From contig NZ_JAQRFK010000030.1 in assembly GCF_028598745.1 (NCBI RefSeq), positions 1 through 37,695 on the forward strand: 37,695 nucleotides of DNA, written 5' to 3'. This DNA is from Xenorhabdus sp. IM139775. Its GTDB lineage: Bacteria; Pseudomonadota; Gammaproteobacteria; Enterobacterales; Enterobacteriaceae. Below the pieces are notes generated by a model. The model saw only the letters and a list, made by a program, of their open reading frames with translations. It was not told where the DNA came from and did not search any database. The first letter of the stretch is position 1; each line of letters begins with the position of its first letter. This document shows positions 1 through 9,800 of the stretch, one piece after another. Made by a program: the position numbers and the translations under genes.

Positions 1-30
1 GTTGGGGTAAAGCAAGTTGGGGTAAAGCAA
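1..30. repeat. Two tandem copies of a 15-bp unit downstream of pgm
   Basis: The unit GTTGGGGTAAAGCAA occurs twice without a gap (1-15 and 16-30), directly beside the pgm terminator hairpin. The window begins at this point, so more copies may lie to the left. No function is apparent. Confidence 0.8.
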
Positions 31-54
31 AAAGCCGTAGCAATCGCTGCGGCT
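29..54 (-). terminator. Rho-independent terminator of seqA-pgm
   Basis: Read on the minus strand, AGCCGCAGC and GCTACGGCT can pair around a GATT loop with one mismatch, and five T follow. It lies about 40 bp beyond the pgm stop codon, as expected for the end of the seqA-pgm unit. Confidence 0.7.
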
Positions 55-94
55 CTTGTTTTTTCCAACCAGCACAGCCAAAAATAGCAATCAA

Positions 95-1735
95 TCAACC
101 CGCAGCAAAGACCTGATTGACGATTTCCTGCGCCTCTTGCTCAATTTTTTCACGATGCTCGGCACCGAGGAAACTTTCACAATAAATTTTATAGGCTTCT
201 TCTGTACCAGAAGGACGGGCAGCAAACCAACCGTTGTCACTCATGACCTTCAGGCCACCAATGGAAGCGCCGTTACCTGATGCGGTTGTCAGACGAGCGG
301 TAATCGGATCACCGGCCAATATGTCGGCCTTAACCATTTCCGGGGACAACTTAGACAGTAATGCTTTTTGCTGATGCGTCGCCGGAGCCTGAATGCGGCT
401 ATAGCTTGGTGTGCCAAATCGGGCAGCCAATTTATCATAACGTTGCTGCGGGTTCTCACCCGTCACTGCGGTCATTTCAGCCGCCAACAGGCAAAGAATA
501 ATGCCGTCTTTATCGGTTGACCACGGGGTGCCATCAAAACGCAAGAAAGAGGCACCCGCACTCTCTTCTCCGCCAAAGCCCAACTCGCCTTTATGCAACC
601 CATCCACAAACCATTTAAAACCAACGGGAACTTCCACTAATTCACGCCCCAAATCGGCAACCACACGATCAATCATGGCGCTGGAAACCAGTGTCTTACC
701 CACGGCAATATTTTTCGGCCATTGTGGACGGTGGCGGAACAGGTAATCGACCGCCGTTGCCAAATAATGGTTAGGGTTCATCAAACCCACCGGCGTAATG
801 ATGCCATGACGGTCGTAATCGGGATCATTGGCAAAGGCCAAATCAAATTTACCCCGCAATTCCAGCAGCCCCGCCATGGCCCAACGGGATGAACAATCCA
901 TGCGGATCACACCGTCGTGATCCAGTGTCATGAAACGGAATGTCTGATCGACCTTATCATTAACCAGAGTCAGATCGAGGTTGTAATATTCCCCAATCCG
1001 CTGCCAGTAGGCAATGCCTGAACCGCCCAATGGGTCAATACCAATCTTTAAGCCTGCCTGCTGGATCGCAGCCATATCGACAACTTCACCCAGCGCGGTG
1101 ACATAAGGATCAATCAAATCTTGGGAGTGCAAATATTCACTCTTTAATGCCTGCTCATAAGGCAAGCGCTTGATCCCATTGAGAGCAACCGCCAGTAATT
1201 CATTTGCACGCTGCTCAATGATGGCAGTCAGATCGGTATCGGCTGGCCCACCATTAGGGGGATTATATTTAATGCCACCGTCTTCCGGCGGATTATGGGA
1301 TGGCGTGATCACGATACCATCTGCCAGATTTTTTCCCTGACGGTTATGACATAAGATGGCATGGGAAATAACAGGCGTTGGGGTAAACCCATTATTTTCC
1401 TGCACAACCACATCCACACCATTCGCCGTTAACACTTCCAAAACGGAGATAAATGCCGCTTCTGAAAGCGCATGAGTATCTTTACCCACATAACATGGCC
1501 CGGTAATCCCATGTTGCGAACGAACTTCCACAATTGCCTGGGCAATGGCCAGAATATGTGATTCGTTAAAACTATTGCGTCCGGCGCTGCCACGATGGCC
1601 GGAAGTCCCAAATTTGACCTTATGTGCTGGGTTTTCAGAATGGGGTTGCAAGGTGTAATACTGTGAAGTGAGCTGGGCAACATTGATTAAATCATGCTGC
1701 TGGGCGAGCTGCCCTGCCCTTGGATGAATGGCCAC
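95..1735 (-). CDS. pgm: Phosphoglucomutase (alpha-D-glucose), Pgm
   Basis: Interconverts glucose-1-phosphate and glucose-6-phosphate in the cytosol, linking glycolysis to UDP-glucose and envelope sugar synthesis. The protein is nearly collinear with E. coli Pgm over its whole length. The phosphoserine loop [11 protein letters not shown] places the catalytic serine at residue 146, the C-terminal phosphate-binding loop ARPSGTE is present, and the magnesium loop DPDYDRHG is intact. I chose the GTG at 1735 rather than the longer ATG at 1762. It gives 546 residues, the same as E. coli, begins with the family N-terminus (AIHPRAGQ), and has an AGGAGA ribosome binding site about 9 nt upstream. The gene follows seqA by about 90 bp on the same strand, as in E. 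coli, so co-transcription is likely. Confidence 0.97.
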   Translation of the reverse strand: MAIHPRAGQLAQQHDLINVAQLTSQYYTLQPHSENPAHKVKFGTSGHRGSAGRNSFNESHILAIAQAIVEVRSQHGITGPCYVGKDTHALSEAAFISVLEVLTANGVDVVVQENNGFTPTPVISHAILCHNRQGKNLADGIVITPSHNPPEDGGIKYNPPNGGPADTDLTAIIEQRANELLAVALNGIKRLPYEQALKSEYLHSQDLIDPYVTALGEVVDMAAIQQAGLKIGIDPLGGSGIAYWQRIGEYYNLDLTLVNDKVDQTFRFMTLDHDGVIRMDCSSRWAMAGLLELRGKFDLAFANDPDYDRHGIITPVGLMNPNHYLATAVDYLFRHRPQWPKNIAVGKTLVSSAMIDRVVADLGRELVEVPVGFKWFVDGLHKGELGFGGEESAGASFLRFDGTPWSTDKDGIILCLLAAEMTAVTGENPQQRYDKLAARFGTPSYSRIQAPATHQQKALLSKLSPEMVKADILAGDPITARLTTASGNGASIGGLKVMSDNGWFAARPSGTEEAYKIYCESFLGAEHREKIEQEAQEIVNQVFAAG

Positions 1736-1824
1736 TTTATTATTTCTCCTGGGAGAGCGCACCGGCTTATCGCCAGTGCAGTGCTAATAAGTCAAGCGAT
1801 TGGATGATAGGGCAACTAACTGAA

Positions 1825-2358
1825 TTAGATCGTGCCACACACTCTCTCAATCAAATTTGCCGGAAACTTCATATCCTGCATAATATGTTCAATCATGCTG
1901 CGTTTACGGTCAGTATTGGTATTGGTGATCACCCAAAAAGGGGTGCCGGGAATATGGCGTGGCTTGGTTTGCTTGCCGCTGGCTAATAAAGTGTGCTCAT
2001 CACCGGCGAAATAGGTACGGGTACGGCCGTGCATCGCTTCTGTTGCCTTGTTGAAACTGTCACTGTTCAGGCTATACAATGTAGACAGGGTCAGCATAAA
2101 GCGCTCAACCGATTTTTTCTTTTCAGCGTACTCATCAGAAAGCAATAATTCACGAATAACGCGGACAGCATCACGGGAACGGGCAACCGGGGTTTTAACA
2201 ACAGGTGCAGGGTCGTTGGCAGGCGCTGTGATTTGTACTGGCTGCCCGGCGTCCAACTTCAATATGCGCCGTAAAATATCAGATGCACTTTCACCGATAT
2301 GCAGAGTTTGGCTTGCAATAAAGCGGTAAAGGTCTTCATCAACTTCTATCGTTTTCAT
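1825..2358 (-). CDS. seqA: Negative modulator of replication initiation, SeqA
   Basis: SeqA binds hemimethylated GATC sites behind the replication fork and at oriC. It sequesters newly replicated origins and organises nascent DNA. The 177-residue protein has the typical N-terminal oligomerisation segment (MKTIEVDEDLYRFIASQT, then a leucine/isoleucine-rich helix), a Pro/Ala linker near residues 40-60, and the C-terminal DNA-binding domain ending in LIERVCGTI. E. coli SeqA is 181 residues. A GGAT Shine-Dalgarno-like sequence lies just before the ATG. It is divergent from ybfF and upstream of pgm, the E. coli arrangement. Confidence 0.97.
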   Translation of the reverse strand: MKTIEVDEDLYRFIASQTLHIGESASDILRRILKLDAGQPVQITAPANDPAPVVKTPVARSRDAVRVIRELLLSDEYAEKKKSVERFMLTLSTLYSLNSDSFNKATEAMHGRTRTYFAGDEHTLLASGKQTKPRHIPGTPFWVITNTNTDRKRSMIEHIMQDMKFPANLIERVCGTI

Positions 2359-2617
2359 TTCTATCCAGTACTGTTCTTAATGAAAAAAGTATCTCGCGAT
2401 TATAAGATATAATGCCACAAAACAAAACAATTAAACTTTCAATAACTTAAAGTGATTCTTTTTAAAATTGAGAATCATCAAAAAAGTGACTTTCCTTTAA
2501 AATAAATCAAACAGTTACAACTATTTCATCCCGTTGAGTTTGTCACTGGACACGTATCATGATATTAAGCATCTCAATATTAAACAGGGTATAAACGCTA
2601 TTAAACTCAGGCAAATC
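2359..2617. promoter_or_regulatory. Divergent seqA/ybfF promoter region
   Basis: AT-rich 259-bp gap between two divergent genes, so it should carry promoters for both. It contains a 7-bp inverted repeat, TGATTCT at 2453-2459 and AGAATCA at 2471-2477, separated by 11 nt. I could not assign -35/-10 boxes with confidence. Confidence 0.5.
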
Positions 2618-3397
2618 ATGAAGTCAAATCGTCAATTAAATTATCATTTCCACACACCGGAAAATCCGCAATCGTCAACGCCCATTGTCCTGATTCATGG
2701 GCTTTTTGGGGATTTAAACAATCTGGGGATCTTGGGGCGCGATTTACAGCAATACTATCCGGTCATTCAGATCGATGTACGTAACCACGGTATTTCACCA
2801 CGCATGGAAAACATGGATTACCACGATATGGCACAGGATGTCCTGCAACTCCTTGATGCGCTAAAGGTGCCCAAGGCGATGATTATCGGGCATTCCATGG
2901 GGGGTAAAATCGCCATGACCCTGACGGCCATTGCACCAGAACGGATTGAAAAAATCGTTGTGATTGATATGGCTCCCGTCGCTTATCCCGTTCGCCGCCA
3001 TGACCGCATTTTTGCCGCACTGAACAACGTCACGGCGCTTGGTGCACAAACCCGGCAAATCGCGACAGAAATAATGCGCCAGGATATTCGGGAAGACGGT
3101 GTTATTCAATTTCTGCTGAAATCGTTCCGTCAAGGGGAATGGAAATTTAACCTGCCTGTTTTGCAAAAAGAGTACGAAAAGATTATCGGTTGGGAAATTA
3201 TTCCGGCATGGCACAAACCTGCCCTGTTTATTCGTGGTGGAAATTCAGATTACATTACTGAAGCATATCGTGAAAATATTATTAGCCAATTTCCACAAGC
3301 AACAGCATGGGTTGTTGCAGGTTGTGGGCATTGGGTTCATGCAGAAAAACCAGACGCTGTCCTCAGGGCAATTCATCGTTTTTTAGGCACAAAATAG
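2618..3397 (+). CDS. ybfF: Acyl-CoA esterase-like alpha/beta hydrolase YbfF
   Basis: A cytosolic alpha/beta hydrolase of 259 residues, collinear with E. coli YbfF, which hydrolyses acyl-CoA and short esters in vitro; its physiological substrate is not settled. Visible motifs are the oxyanion-hole segment VLIHGLFGDLNNLG, the nucleophile elbow GHSMGG with Ser93, and the C-terminal His segment GHWVHAEKPDAVL. A longer reading from a TTG at 2534 exists. The ATG at 2618 matches the family N-terminus and has CAGG about 8 nt upstream, so I chose it. In E. coli ybfE follows directly; here about 26 kb of accessory DNA intervenes. Confidence 0.93.
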   Translation: MKSNRQLNYHFHTPENPQSSTPIVLIHGLFGDLNNLGILGRDLQQYYPVIQIDVRNHGISPRMENMDYHDMAQDVLQLLDALKVPKAMIIGHSMGGKIAMTLTAIAPERIEKIVVIDMAPVAYPVRRHDRIFAALNNVTALGAQTRQIATEIMRQDIREDGVIQFLLKSFRQGEWKFNLPVLQKEYEKIIGWEIIPAWHKPALFIRGGNSDYITEAYRENIISQFPQATAWVVAGCGHWVHAEKPDAVLRAIHRFLGTK

Positions 3398-3403
3398 TAA
3401 TAT

Positions 3404-3430
3404 TATCAACCCATTGAATGTGGGTTGATA
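3404..3430 (+). terminator. Hairpin after ybfF, possible terminator
   Basis: A perfect 10-bp inverted repeat, TATCAACCCA and TGGGTTGATA, with a 7-nt loop begins 6 bp after the ybfF stop. No T-run follows on the plus strand, so intrinsic termination is uncertain; it may act with Rho or protect the 3' end. Confidence 0.45.
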
Positions 3431-4008
3431 AAAGTTCAATCTCATACGAAAAAATAATTAGCCAAGAAGATCCCGTATATGACGGTTAGATAGATCCAAT
3501 CGTTCTTGATTATTTTTTTCATGCCTGTAAATGAAAATTAAACAACACTAATTAATTTAGATTTCGATTATTGATCTATCCATATTTGGATACAGCATTT
3601 TAAATAGCAAACGATATGAAAAACATACAATCTTATTTTTTTCAATTGGTTACTAAATATCGATAAGTTGCTGCTTTTAGGATTTTATAACCACTATGTA
3701 CTTAACCCAAAAACAATTAGAAACCATATGCCAACATTAATATAATAAGGTTACGTAGATTCACATAATGAGCACAATATTTCTAATTTTTAAGAAAATA
3801 AAATCGTGTCTTTTGTAACACTCAATAATAGTATTTTATCGTGAAAATAACCCATCTTATTAATCCCGCCCTAATAGCAATGATTATAACAATATTTTTG
3901 CATATGAGTTTTTTTATTGTTGTCAGACATACTCTTTTTGGGTTAAGAATATTCTTAAAATAACAATAAATTTTTCTATTTTTTAACTAATAACAAATGG
4001 GCATTGAT
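3431..4008. promoter_or_regulatory. Long AT-rich gap before the methyltransferase, with a perfect 16-bp palindrome
   Basis: About 580 bp without a credible gene, marking the left edge of the accessory block. I see only very short open frames. The notable element is the perfect palindrome TTAAGAAT/ATTCTTAA at 3943-3958, roughly 50 bp upstream of the methyltransferase start and therefore in operator position. No integrase, tRNA remnant or insertion-sequence end was seen. Confidence 0.5.
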
Positions 4009-5046
4009 ATGAACATACTTAATTATAACGACACAGCAACTATTTCCAATGATACATCATCCGCTTTACACTTACTTCATCAAACAATGGGTTACACCTA
4101 TCAAGCTGCACTTCGTGCGGCTACGGTTCTCGGTGTCGCCGATCATTTAATTGATGGGTCAAAAACAGTGTATGAGCTGGCCCAAGCCGTCGGGGCCAAA
4201 GAGCAACAACTACACCGAGTACTGCGGTTGCTTGCCACGCGGAATATCTTTCATGAGATCGAAGAAAAACGGTTTGCACTCACACCGGCAGCCGAATTCT
4301 TACGCACAGACGTACACAATTCCCTGCGGGCAGCAGTATTGATGCTAACTGACAAGACATTTTGGCAACCGCTCGGTGAGGTTGTAGAAAGCGTTCGCGG
4401 CAATCCGGCTTTCAAGCATATCTACGGGCTTCCCTTCTTTGATTACTGGGCGCAGACAGGCATGCCGGCCGATGACTTCCACGTCGGTATGTCCTCCATG
4501 TCAAAGGTGGAAAATCTGTTTCTCGCGCACAGTTATGATTTCCCGAAAAACACGACCGTGGTTGACGTGGCCGGCGGGTTTGGTGGCCTGTTATTGAGGG
4601 TGCTACAGGATAATTCAACGCTGCGCGGTATCCTTTTCGACAGGCCACACGTACTGGACAGGCACGAACTTGGGGCATTAGGTGATGATACACGGTGGGA
4701 ACTTGCCTCCGGCGACTTTTTCGAGTCATGTCCTCAGGGCGATATCTTCCTGCTCAAGTACATTATGCACGACTGGCCTGACGAGCAATGTGTCAGCATC
4801 CTGAATAACTGCCGGAAAGCCATGGCTCCTGACGGACGGGTGCTGGTGATGGACCCCGTGATCCCTGATGGCAACGTTTCGCATGCAGGTAAAGAAATGG
4901 ATCTCCTCTGCATGGGGATCTACGAAGGGGGACGCGAGCGAACAAAGGATGAGCTACAACGATTGTTGGCCAGTGCCGGTTTGAAACTCAACCGTGTCAT
5001 TGATACAGGCTGCCATATATCGATTGTCGAAGCCATTGCCGGATAA
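4009..5046 (+). CDS. SAM-dependent O-methyltransferase, plant COMT/ASMT type
   Basis: Predicted to transfer a methyl group from S-adenosylmethionine to a hydroxyl of a small, probably aromatic, molecule in the cytosol. The N-terminal ~100 residues resemble the winged-helix dimerisation domain of this family (YELAQAVGAKEQQLHRVLRLLAT). The Rossmann SAM motif VDVAGGFGG spans about residues 185-193. The motif HDWPDEQ, whose His (residue 254) is the catalytic base in plant-type enzymes, is intact. Length (345 residues) is normal. An ATG at 3997 is also possible, but the one at 4009 has a TGGG sequence at proper spacing. It is followed after 63 bp by an FAD/NAD(P)-binding gene, so the pair probably modifies one metabolite. 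The natural substrate cannot be read from sequence. Confidence 0.85.
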   Translation: MNILNYNDTATISNDTSSALHLLHQTMGYTYQAALRAATVLGVADHLIDGSKTVYELAQAVGAKEQQLHRVLRLLATRNIFHEIEEKRFALTPAAEFLRTDVHNSLRAAVLMLTDKTFWQPLGEVVESVRGNPAFKHIYGLPFFDYWAQTGMPADDFHVGMSSMSKVENLFLAHSYDFPKNTTVVDVAGGFGGLLLRVLQDNSTLRGILFDRPHVLDRHELGALGDDTRWELASGDFFESCPQGDIFLLKYIMHDWPDEQCVSILNNCRKAMAPDGRVLVMDPVIPDGNVSHAGKEMDLLCMGIYEGGRERTKDELQRLLASAGLKLNRVIDTGCHISIVEAIAG

Positions 5047-5109
5047 ATTCCTTCTACATTAAGGCAGATAGATAAAAATTCCTTATTTCAACATATAGGG
5101 GAAATAGTG

Positions 5110-6648
5110 ATGTCTTTTCAAAAAAGAAGTCTTGCAATTGTAGGAGGTGGTGCGGCGGGCGTGGCGACATTCATCGCAGCAGTGCAACACCGTGCGGCAC
5201 AAGCCATTTATATCGTTGATCCTGGGCCTATTGGCCCGGGAATGGCATTTTTCAATCTGGATAGCGATATACTCTGCAACACCTCAGTCGATACGATGTC
5301 AGTCGTATCAGATAATCCGTTGGATTTTCTAGATTATCTGCATGGATATGGGCATGCCGTGACACCGGAATCTTTCGTGCCACGCCAGTGGGTAGGGAAC
5401 TATCTGAATGAAAGATTTCTGGAATTTAGTACTATTGCCCGTAAGGCTGGTATTGATGTTTTCCATCTGCCTCATTTATTTAGGCAATTGACGGTAAACT
5501 CACATCGTTGTTATACGCTTTGGTACGGTGATGTCCTGGCACCTAAACCGCTGGAAGTAACTGACGTTATTTTCTGTACAGGCTTTGGCGCTTCCCGCAT
5601 TCCAGAAGCGTTGAAACCACACCTTGCTCACCCGACTTTTATTCACTGTCCCTATCCAGAGACAGGTATGTTAACCAAAATACCCGCAAAATCACGGGTA
5701 TTGGTTATGGGCAGTAAACTTTCGGCAATCGATGCGGCTATCCTGCTCTGCCGTGAAGGCCATCATGTCACCATGACATCGCCGTCAGGCGATATTCCTG
5801 CTGTTCGTTCGCGATTTATGCGCAGCTCTGGTGCCTTCTTTGAGCATAAAAGCATGACATCGATCATGACCCATAAAGGAAATCAATCGACAAAATTTTT
5901 TCCTGATTCATTGAAACATGCGTATCTCAAATATTTTTGCCGTATCCTCAATAAGTACACAAAAATACCCTGCCGAGAGCAGTTTTCTAATGCCAATAGT
6001 TATCGGGAGCGTCTTCGTGAAGAAATATCGATTGCCGAGCAAGGAAAAAGCCAATGGCAAGATATCACCGTCAATTTTATGGACGTCATTAACGAAATAC
6101 ATCTGACTGACAAAACCTATTTTGATGGTGCGTTTCATCCTAACGTTGAAAAAATGCTTCATCGGTATATTACCGCCATTGCTTTACCCAATGCACGAAA
6201 GCTCCTGCACTATATGGATAGTGATCGTCTTACTATTCAGCAAGGCGCCATTCTCAATGTCGTCGTAGAGGAGGGAGAAACAGGGGCTTGGTTAGTTAAC
6301 TTAGGGCAGGATTATCAACAGTTTGATGCAGTTGTCACCGCAGTGGGTTATCACCAGCCTTACTTCGTCATTGACGAGAACGGGCAACTTGAGGTTGACG
6401 CTTACGGGCATCGTTCAGAATGCGCAGTATCGATCTCGCCGGAAATGGCGGCCAGCCATCCCTACTTTAAAGAAAAGGAAAGTATTTGGTTTGTCGGAAC
6501 GCCTGCCCACAAGCGGTTATGGGTGCCCAATGCCCTTATCGTGGTCGCAAATATAGCGACTCGGGTGATTAACAATATGAGGAGAATCGATATTCCGGTC
6601 GCATCAACCGTCGGCAATAACGAAAAAGATTTGATACTCAGCAAATAA
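5110..6648 (+). CDS. FAD/NAD(P)-binding protein (NAD_binding_9-like)
   Basis: A 512-residue cytosolic flavoprotein-like enzyme. The N-terminal dinucleotide-binding motif VGGGAAGVA follows a short beta strand (residues ~7-18), and VLVMGSKLSAIDAAILL near residue 200 looks like a second nucleotide-binding fold. The segment with DSDILCNTSVDTMSV fits proteins annotated as FAD/NAD(P)-binding, Pfam NAD_binding_9 type. Members often sit in natural-product or siderophore clusters and may act as oxidases or hydroxylases, but many have no assigned reaction. The ATG at 5110 is preceded by an AGGGGA site about 9 nt upstream; the in-frame GTG just before it is less likely. It is in tandem with the O-methyltransferase and convergent with rtxA. 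Confidence 0.8.
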   Translation: MSFQKRSLAIVGGGAAGVATFIAAVQHRAAQAIYIVDPGPIGPGMAFFNLDSDILCNTSVDTMSVVSDNPLDFLDYLHGYGHAVTPESFVPRQWVGNYLNERFLEFSTIARKAGIDVFHLPHLFRQLTVNSHRCYTLWYGDVLAPKPLEVTDVIFCTGFGASRIPEALKPHLAHPTFIHCPYPETGMLTKIPAKSRVLVMGSKLSAIDAAILLCREGHHVTMTSPSGDIPAVRSRFMRSSGAFFEHKSMTSIMTHKGNQSTKFFPDSLKHAYLKYFCRILNKYTKIPCREQFSNANSYRERLREEISIAEQGKSQWQDITVNFMDVINEIHLTDKTYFDGAFHPNVEKMLHRYITAIALPNARKLLHYMDSDRLTIQQGAILNVVVEEGETGAWLVNLGQDYQQFDAVVTAVGYHQPYFVIDENGQLEVDAYGHRSECAVSISPEMAASHPYFKEKESIWFVGTPAHKRLWVPNALIVVANIATRVINNMRRIDIPVASTVGNNEKDLILSK

Positions 6649-6665
6649 TTGTACCTGCTCCAGCC

Positions 6666-6713
6666 AACATGGATTTTTCTCAATATTCCCCACTAAAGAG
6701 GAAGATCCATGTT
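6666..6713 (+). terminator. Long hairpin after the FAD protein gene
   Basis: AACATGGATTTTTCTC (6666-6681) pairs with GAGGAAGATCCATGTT (6698-6713). Nine outer pairs are perfect and the inner pairs include two G-U wobbles in plus-strand RNA, giving a 16-pair stem with a 16-nt loop. It starts 18 bp after the stop codon. No T-run follows, so it could be a processing or stability hairpin instead. Confidence 0.4.
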
Positions 6714-6796
6714 AAACAGATGAGGGGATTTACTACTTCAAGGACTATTTACAACCTCTGTTTATGATTCCATTTATTGTAGGTTACCCGAAATAA

Positions 6797-6820
6797 AATG
6801 GCTCACTATTGTGAGCCATT
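6797..6820 (-). terminator. Rho-independent terminator of rtxHCA
   Basis: A perfect 10-bp stem, AATGGCTCAC and GTGAGCCATT, with a 4-nt loop. Read on the minus strand it is followed by TTATTTC, giving a T-rich tail just beyond the rtxA stop codon. Confidence 0.75.
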
Positions 6821-6859
6821 CGTTAACGTAATCTCTTGATAAAAATATTTTTCAGTTAA

Positions 6860-9800
6860 TTAAACCAACTTGGATTTCCCGTTTGTCGTATCTGACCAGG
6901 CGGTCACGATGGTGGATTTCGTTTGGCTATCAAGCGAATCAATAAATCCACTGTCACCCATCTTAGGCGCAAATCCGCTCATGGCCTGCACCAACGAATC
7001 CACTGCATTGGCAGAAAGTGCGGTATATTCACGCTCACCCTGCACCTCTTTATCCCCCATTTGGGTGATGATCGCCGCACGGTTGCCATCGAAGTAATTG
7101 TTGAAGGTCACAGAACCCACGGCTTCAAACTGCCCCTGTGCGGAGGTGTCTTTGATATTACGGTGGGTCAACAGCACCAAATCGTAGCCGCTGCGTTGGA
7201 ACCACAGGTTTTGCCAATTGATATCGTTGAAGATAATCTTGTCACCTTGCTTGATATCTTCAACCACGTTATCAATCACATCGCCGCTGACCACAAAGCT
7301 ATTAACGCCCGTGCCGCCTTTGAAGCGGTTTTGATAGCCGCCCAAGATCAGCAGGTCATCACCGTCACCACCATTAAGCTGGCTGAACTTGGCAACGACA
7401 TCGGCAATCAGGTGATCGTTCCCTGTTCCCCCATTGATGACCGAGTGATAACCCATCAGTTTGATGGAATTGTTGCCCGCACTGCCATCGATCTGGTTAT
7501 CGTTGCCGAATACAGCCGCAAAGTCGTTACCTTGCCCCAGCTCAACCTGATTGTTGTTGCCGATGGTAACAACGTAATCCTGATCGTCTCCGGCATGAAT
7601 GCGATTAAAGTTGCCAGAAGCCACGATATAATCGCGTCCCTTACCGCCACTAATCACACCACCTTCACCAAAGACATAGGCCTGATCATCACCATCACCC
7701 AGATAAGCGTAGTTAATGCGTCCGGCCAATACAGCAACATCGTTGCCTGCACCGCCAAACATCATATTTTCACGTCCCATCAGAACGCCCATATCATGAC
7801 CTTCACCCCCCGTGAAGATATTCGAGGTGCCGACGGAATAGAAGGTGTCATCACCACGGCCGCCCCAGAAGTTATTGTTATCTCCCAGATATGCACCGAG
7901 ATCTTTACCATCACCGCCCCAGTTAAAGTTGTAGTTACCGAGGGAAACGTTCATATCACCATCTTCTTTCAGGTAACCGCTGTTATGCAGGAAACCGAAG
8001 GTTTTCTCCTGTATGTTCAGCAAGTCGGCGGTCAGGTTCTCTTTCAGGTTGGTGACCTGTGATCCCAGCTCAGCCTGCTTGTCCTTATCGAACAACGTTA
8101 CAAACAGGTTTGGCATATTCAGTGAAGCCAGCCCAAAGGGGCGATCAGTTTGCGGTGCAGATTGCGCCCCTTTATCAAGGATGATCTGCCCTTCTTGGCT
8201 TTCATCCGGCGCTTTTGCTTTCAGGCCGTGGCTTTCAGCAAACGATTTCACTCCATCAGCCCCGATATTCAGCCCGGATTCCAGATTGCTGAGTAATTTT
8301 TCCGGATCTGTGAAGGCTTGCAGTTGGTCGCCACTGAACTCACCGATGATTTCCAGCATTTCACGCAGAATGGCAACGCCATCAACCGGCTGGCCTGAGT
8401 GGGAGACAATGCCACCTTGCGGGGTATATCCCACGCCAAAGATATCTGCCAGCGTGGTGTCCGCACTGACACCGGCAAGGTTACCCTTCAGTTTATTCAC
8501 GATCTGACGTGGCACATCCGTTGGCGTAAATGTAAACGTATTTTTAGCTACGCCCGTCGAACTGTAATTTTGGGTCATCAGGCCAAACAGTGAACCCAAG
8601 TTGGTATCCAATATCGATTGGATATTGTCACCAAACATAAAGTTCCAGTTACCGGTTGTGACCTGAATATCAGCGCCCTGTCCACCTACCGCAAAGTTGA
8701 AAGCCAGTTTTTCATTCGCCTGACGGAACTTGTCCGCCCGACTGACTTTACCCATTCCCGGGATATTGCCTTTGCCACCCAACCATTCACTGTATTTCTT
8801 GTTCAGGGTGCTTTCGAGATCACTTTTCAGGCCACGGCTGCTACGTTCATTCTGCGAATCCAGATCGGTCAGGGTCTTATAATCCACGCTGCTGGTCAAA
8901 TCAAGACCGGATAGATCACTGACATATTTCTTCGCCCCTTCCAGCGTCCATTGTTGATCTTGTTTCGCCAGCCAATCCGGTGAATTAAACGATCCGCCAA
9001 TCTCTTGCAGTACACCAGAAATACGGGCTGCGCCATCAAACGGATTAACCAGCGGAGGTGTTGGAATGGATTTATCCAACATCACGATCAGATCGTTACT
9101 GTGCCCCAAGTTAAAGCTGACGTTGCGGTTGCCCATGAACAGTTGCGCGCCTTCCAATGCCCGGTAACCCGCGATATCAACACTGTGCTTGCTGTCGCCA
9201 TCACCAATGTGAACCATCACGTTGTTATCACCAAAGGCCAGGGACTTAAAGCCGCCTTGACCTACCTTGATACCGACATTGCTGGTTCCCCAGTTAATGA
9301 CCGTAAATTCGCCATCACCCGCCTGTACCTGAATATTGCCGGAATAGCTCAGTTGGTTATTGGATGATGCCGCTGCGGCATGATTATCCACGGCATCGCG
9401 CTGTTTTGGCGCATGGAAGGTTTGGGTATTTTCCGCAATGGCACCTTGTGCCTTGGCATCGGTTTGCCCGACACGGGACAGGACAATGTCATTTTCAGAG
9501 ATACCACGGCGCACTCGTTCGGCATGGCCTTCCACTGCGCCCGCCTCATTCCAGCCCAGCACGATCTTGTTATCCGTGAGCTTGTGAACCCACTGTTCCC
9601 GCGCATCTTTCGTGTACTTGCGGCCAATACTGTCTACCGCAACGTCGCTGCTGCGCGCCGATACCGTGGTACGCATACCCTGCTTATCCAGTGCCGAAAT
9701 AAAGCGGCGGGCAAAACCCTCTCGTTTGTCGTCGCTGATCAACGAGCAACCCACGAGACTGATATGGTCTGGTGTGCCGGTATGTTTGAAATCGGTACGG

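Noticed and set aside
3398-3996. tRNA, integrase or insertion-sequence remnant at the left end of the accessory block
   Set aside because: No cloverleaf-like sequence, terminal inverted repeat pair or transposase fragment could be recognised.
6923-8062. A 379-codon open frame on the plus strand opposite the rtxA 3' end
   Set aside because: It lies antisense to the C-terminal repeats; periodic repeats create long open frames on the other strand. It has no ribosome binding site and no recognisable domain.
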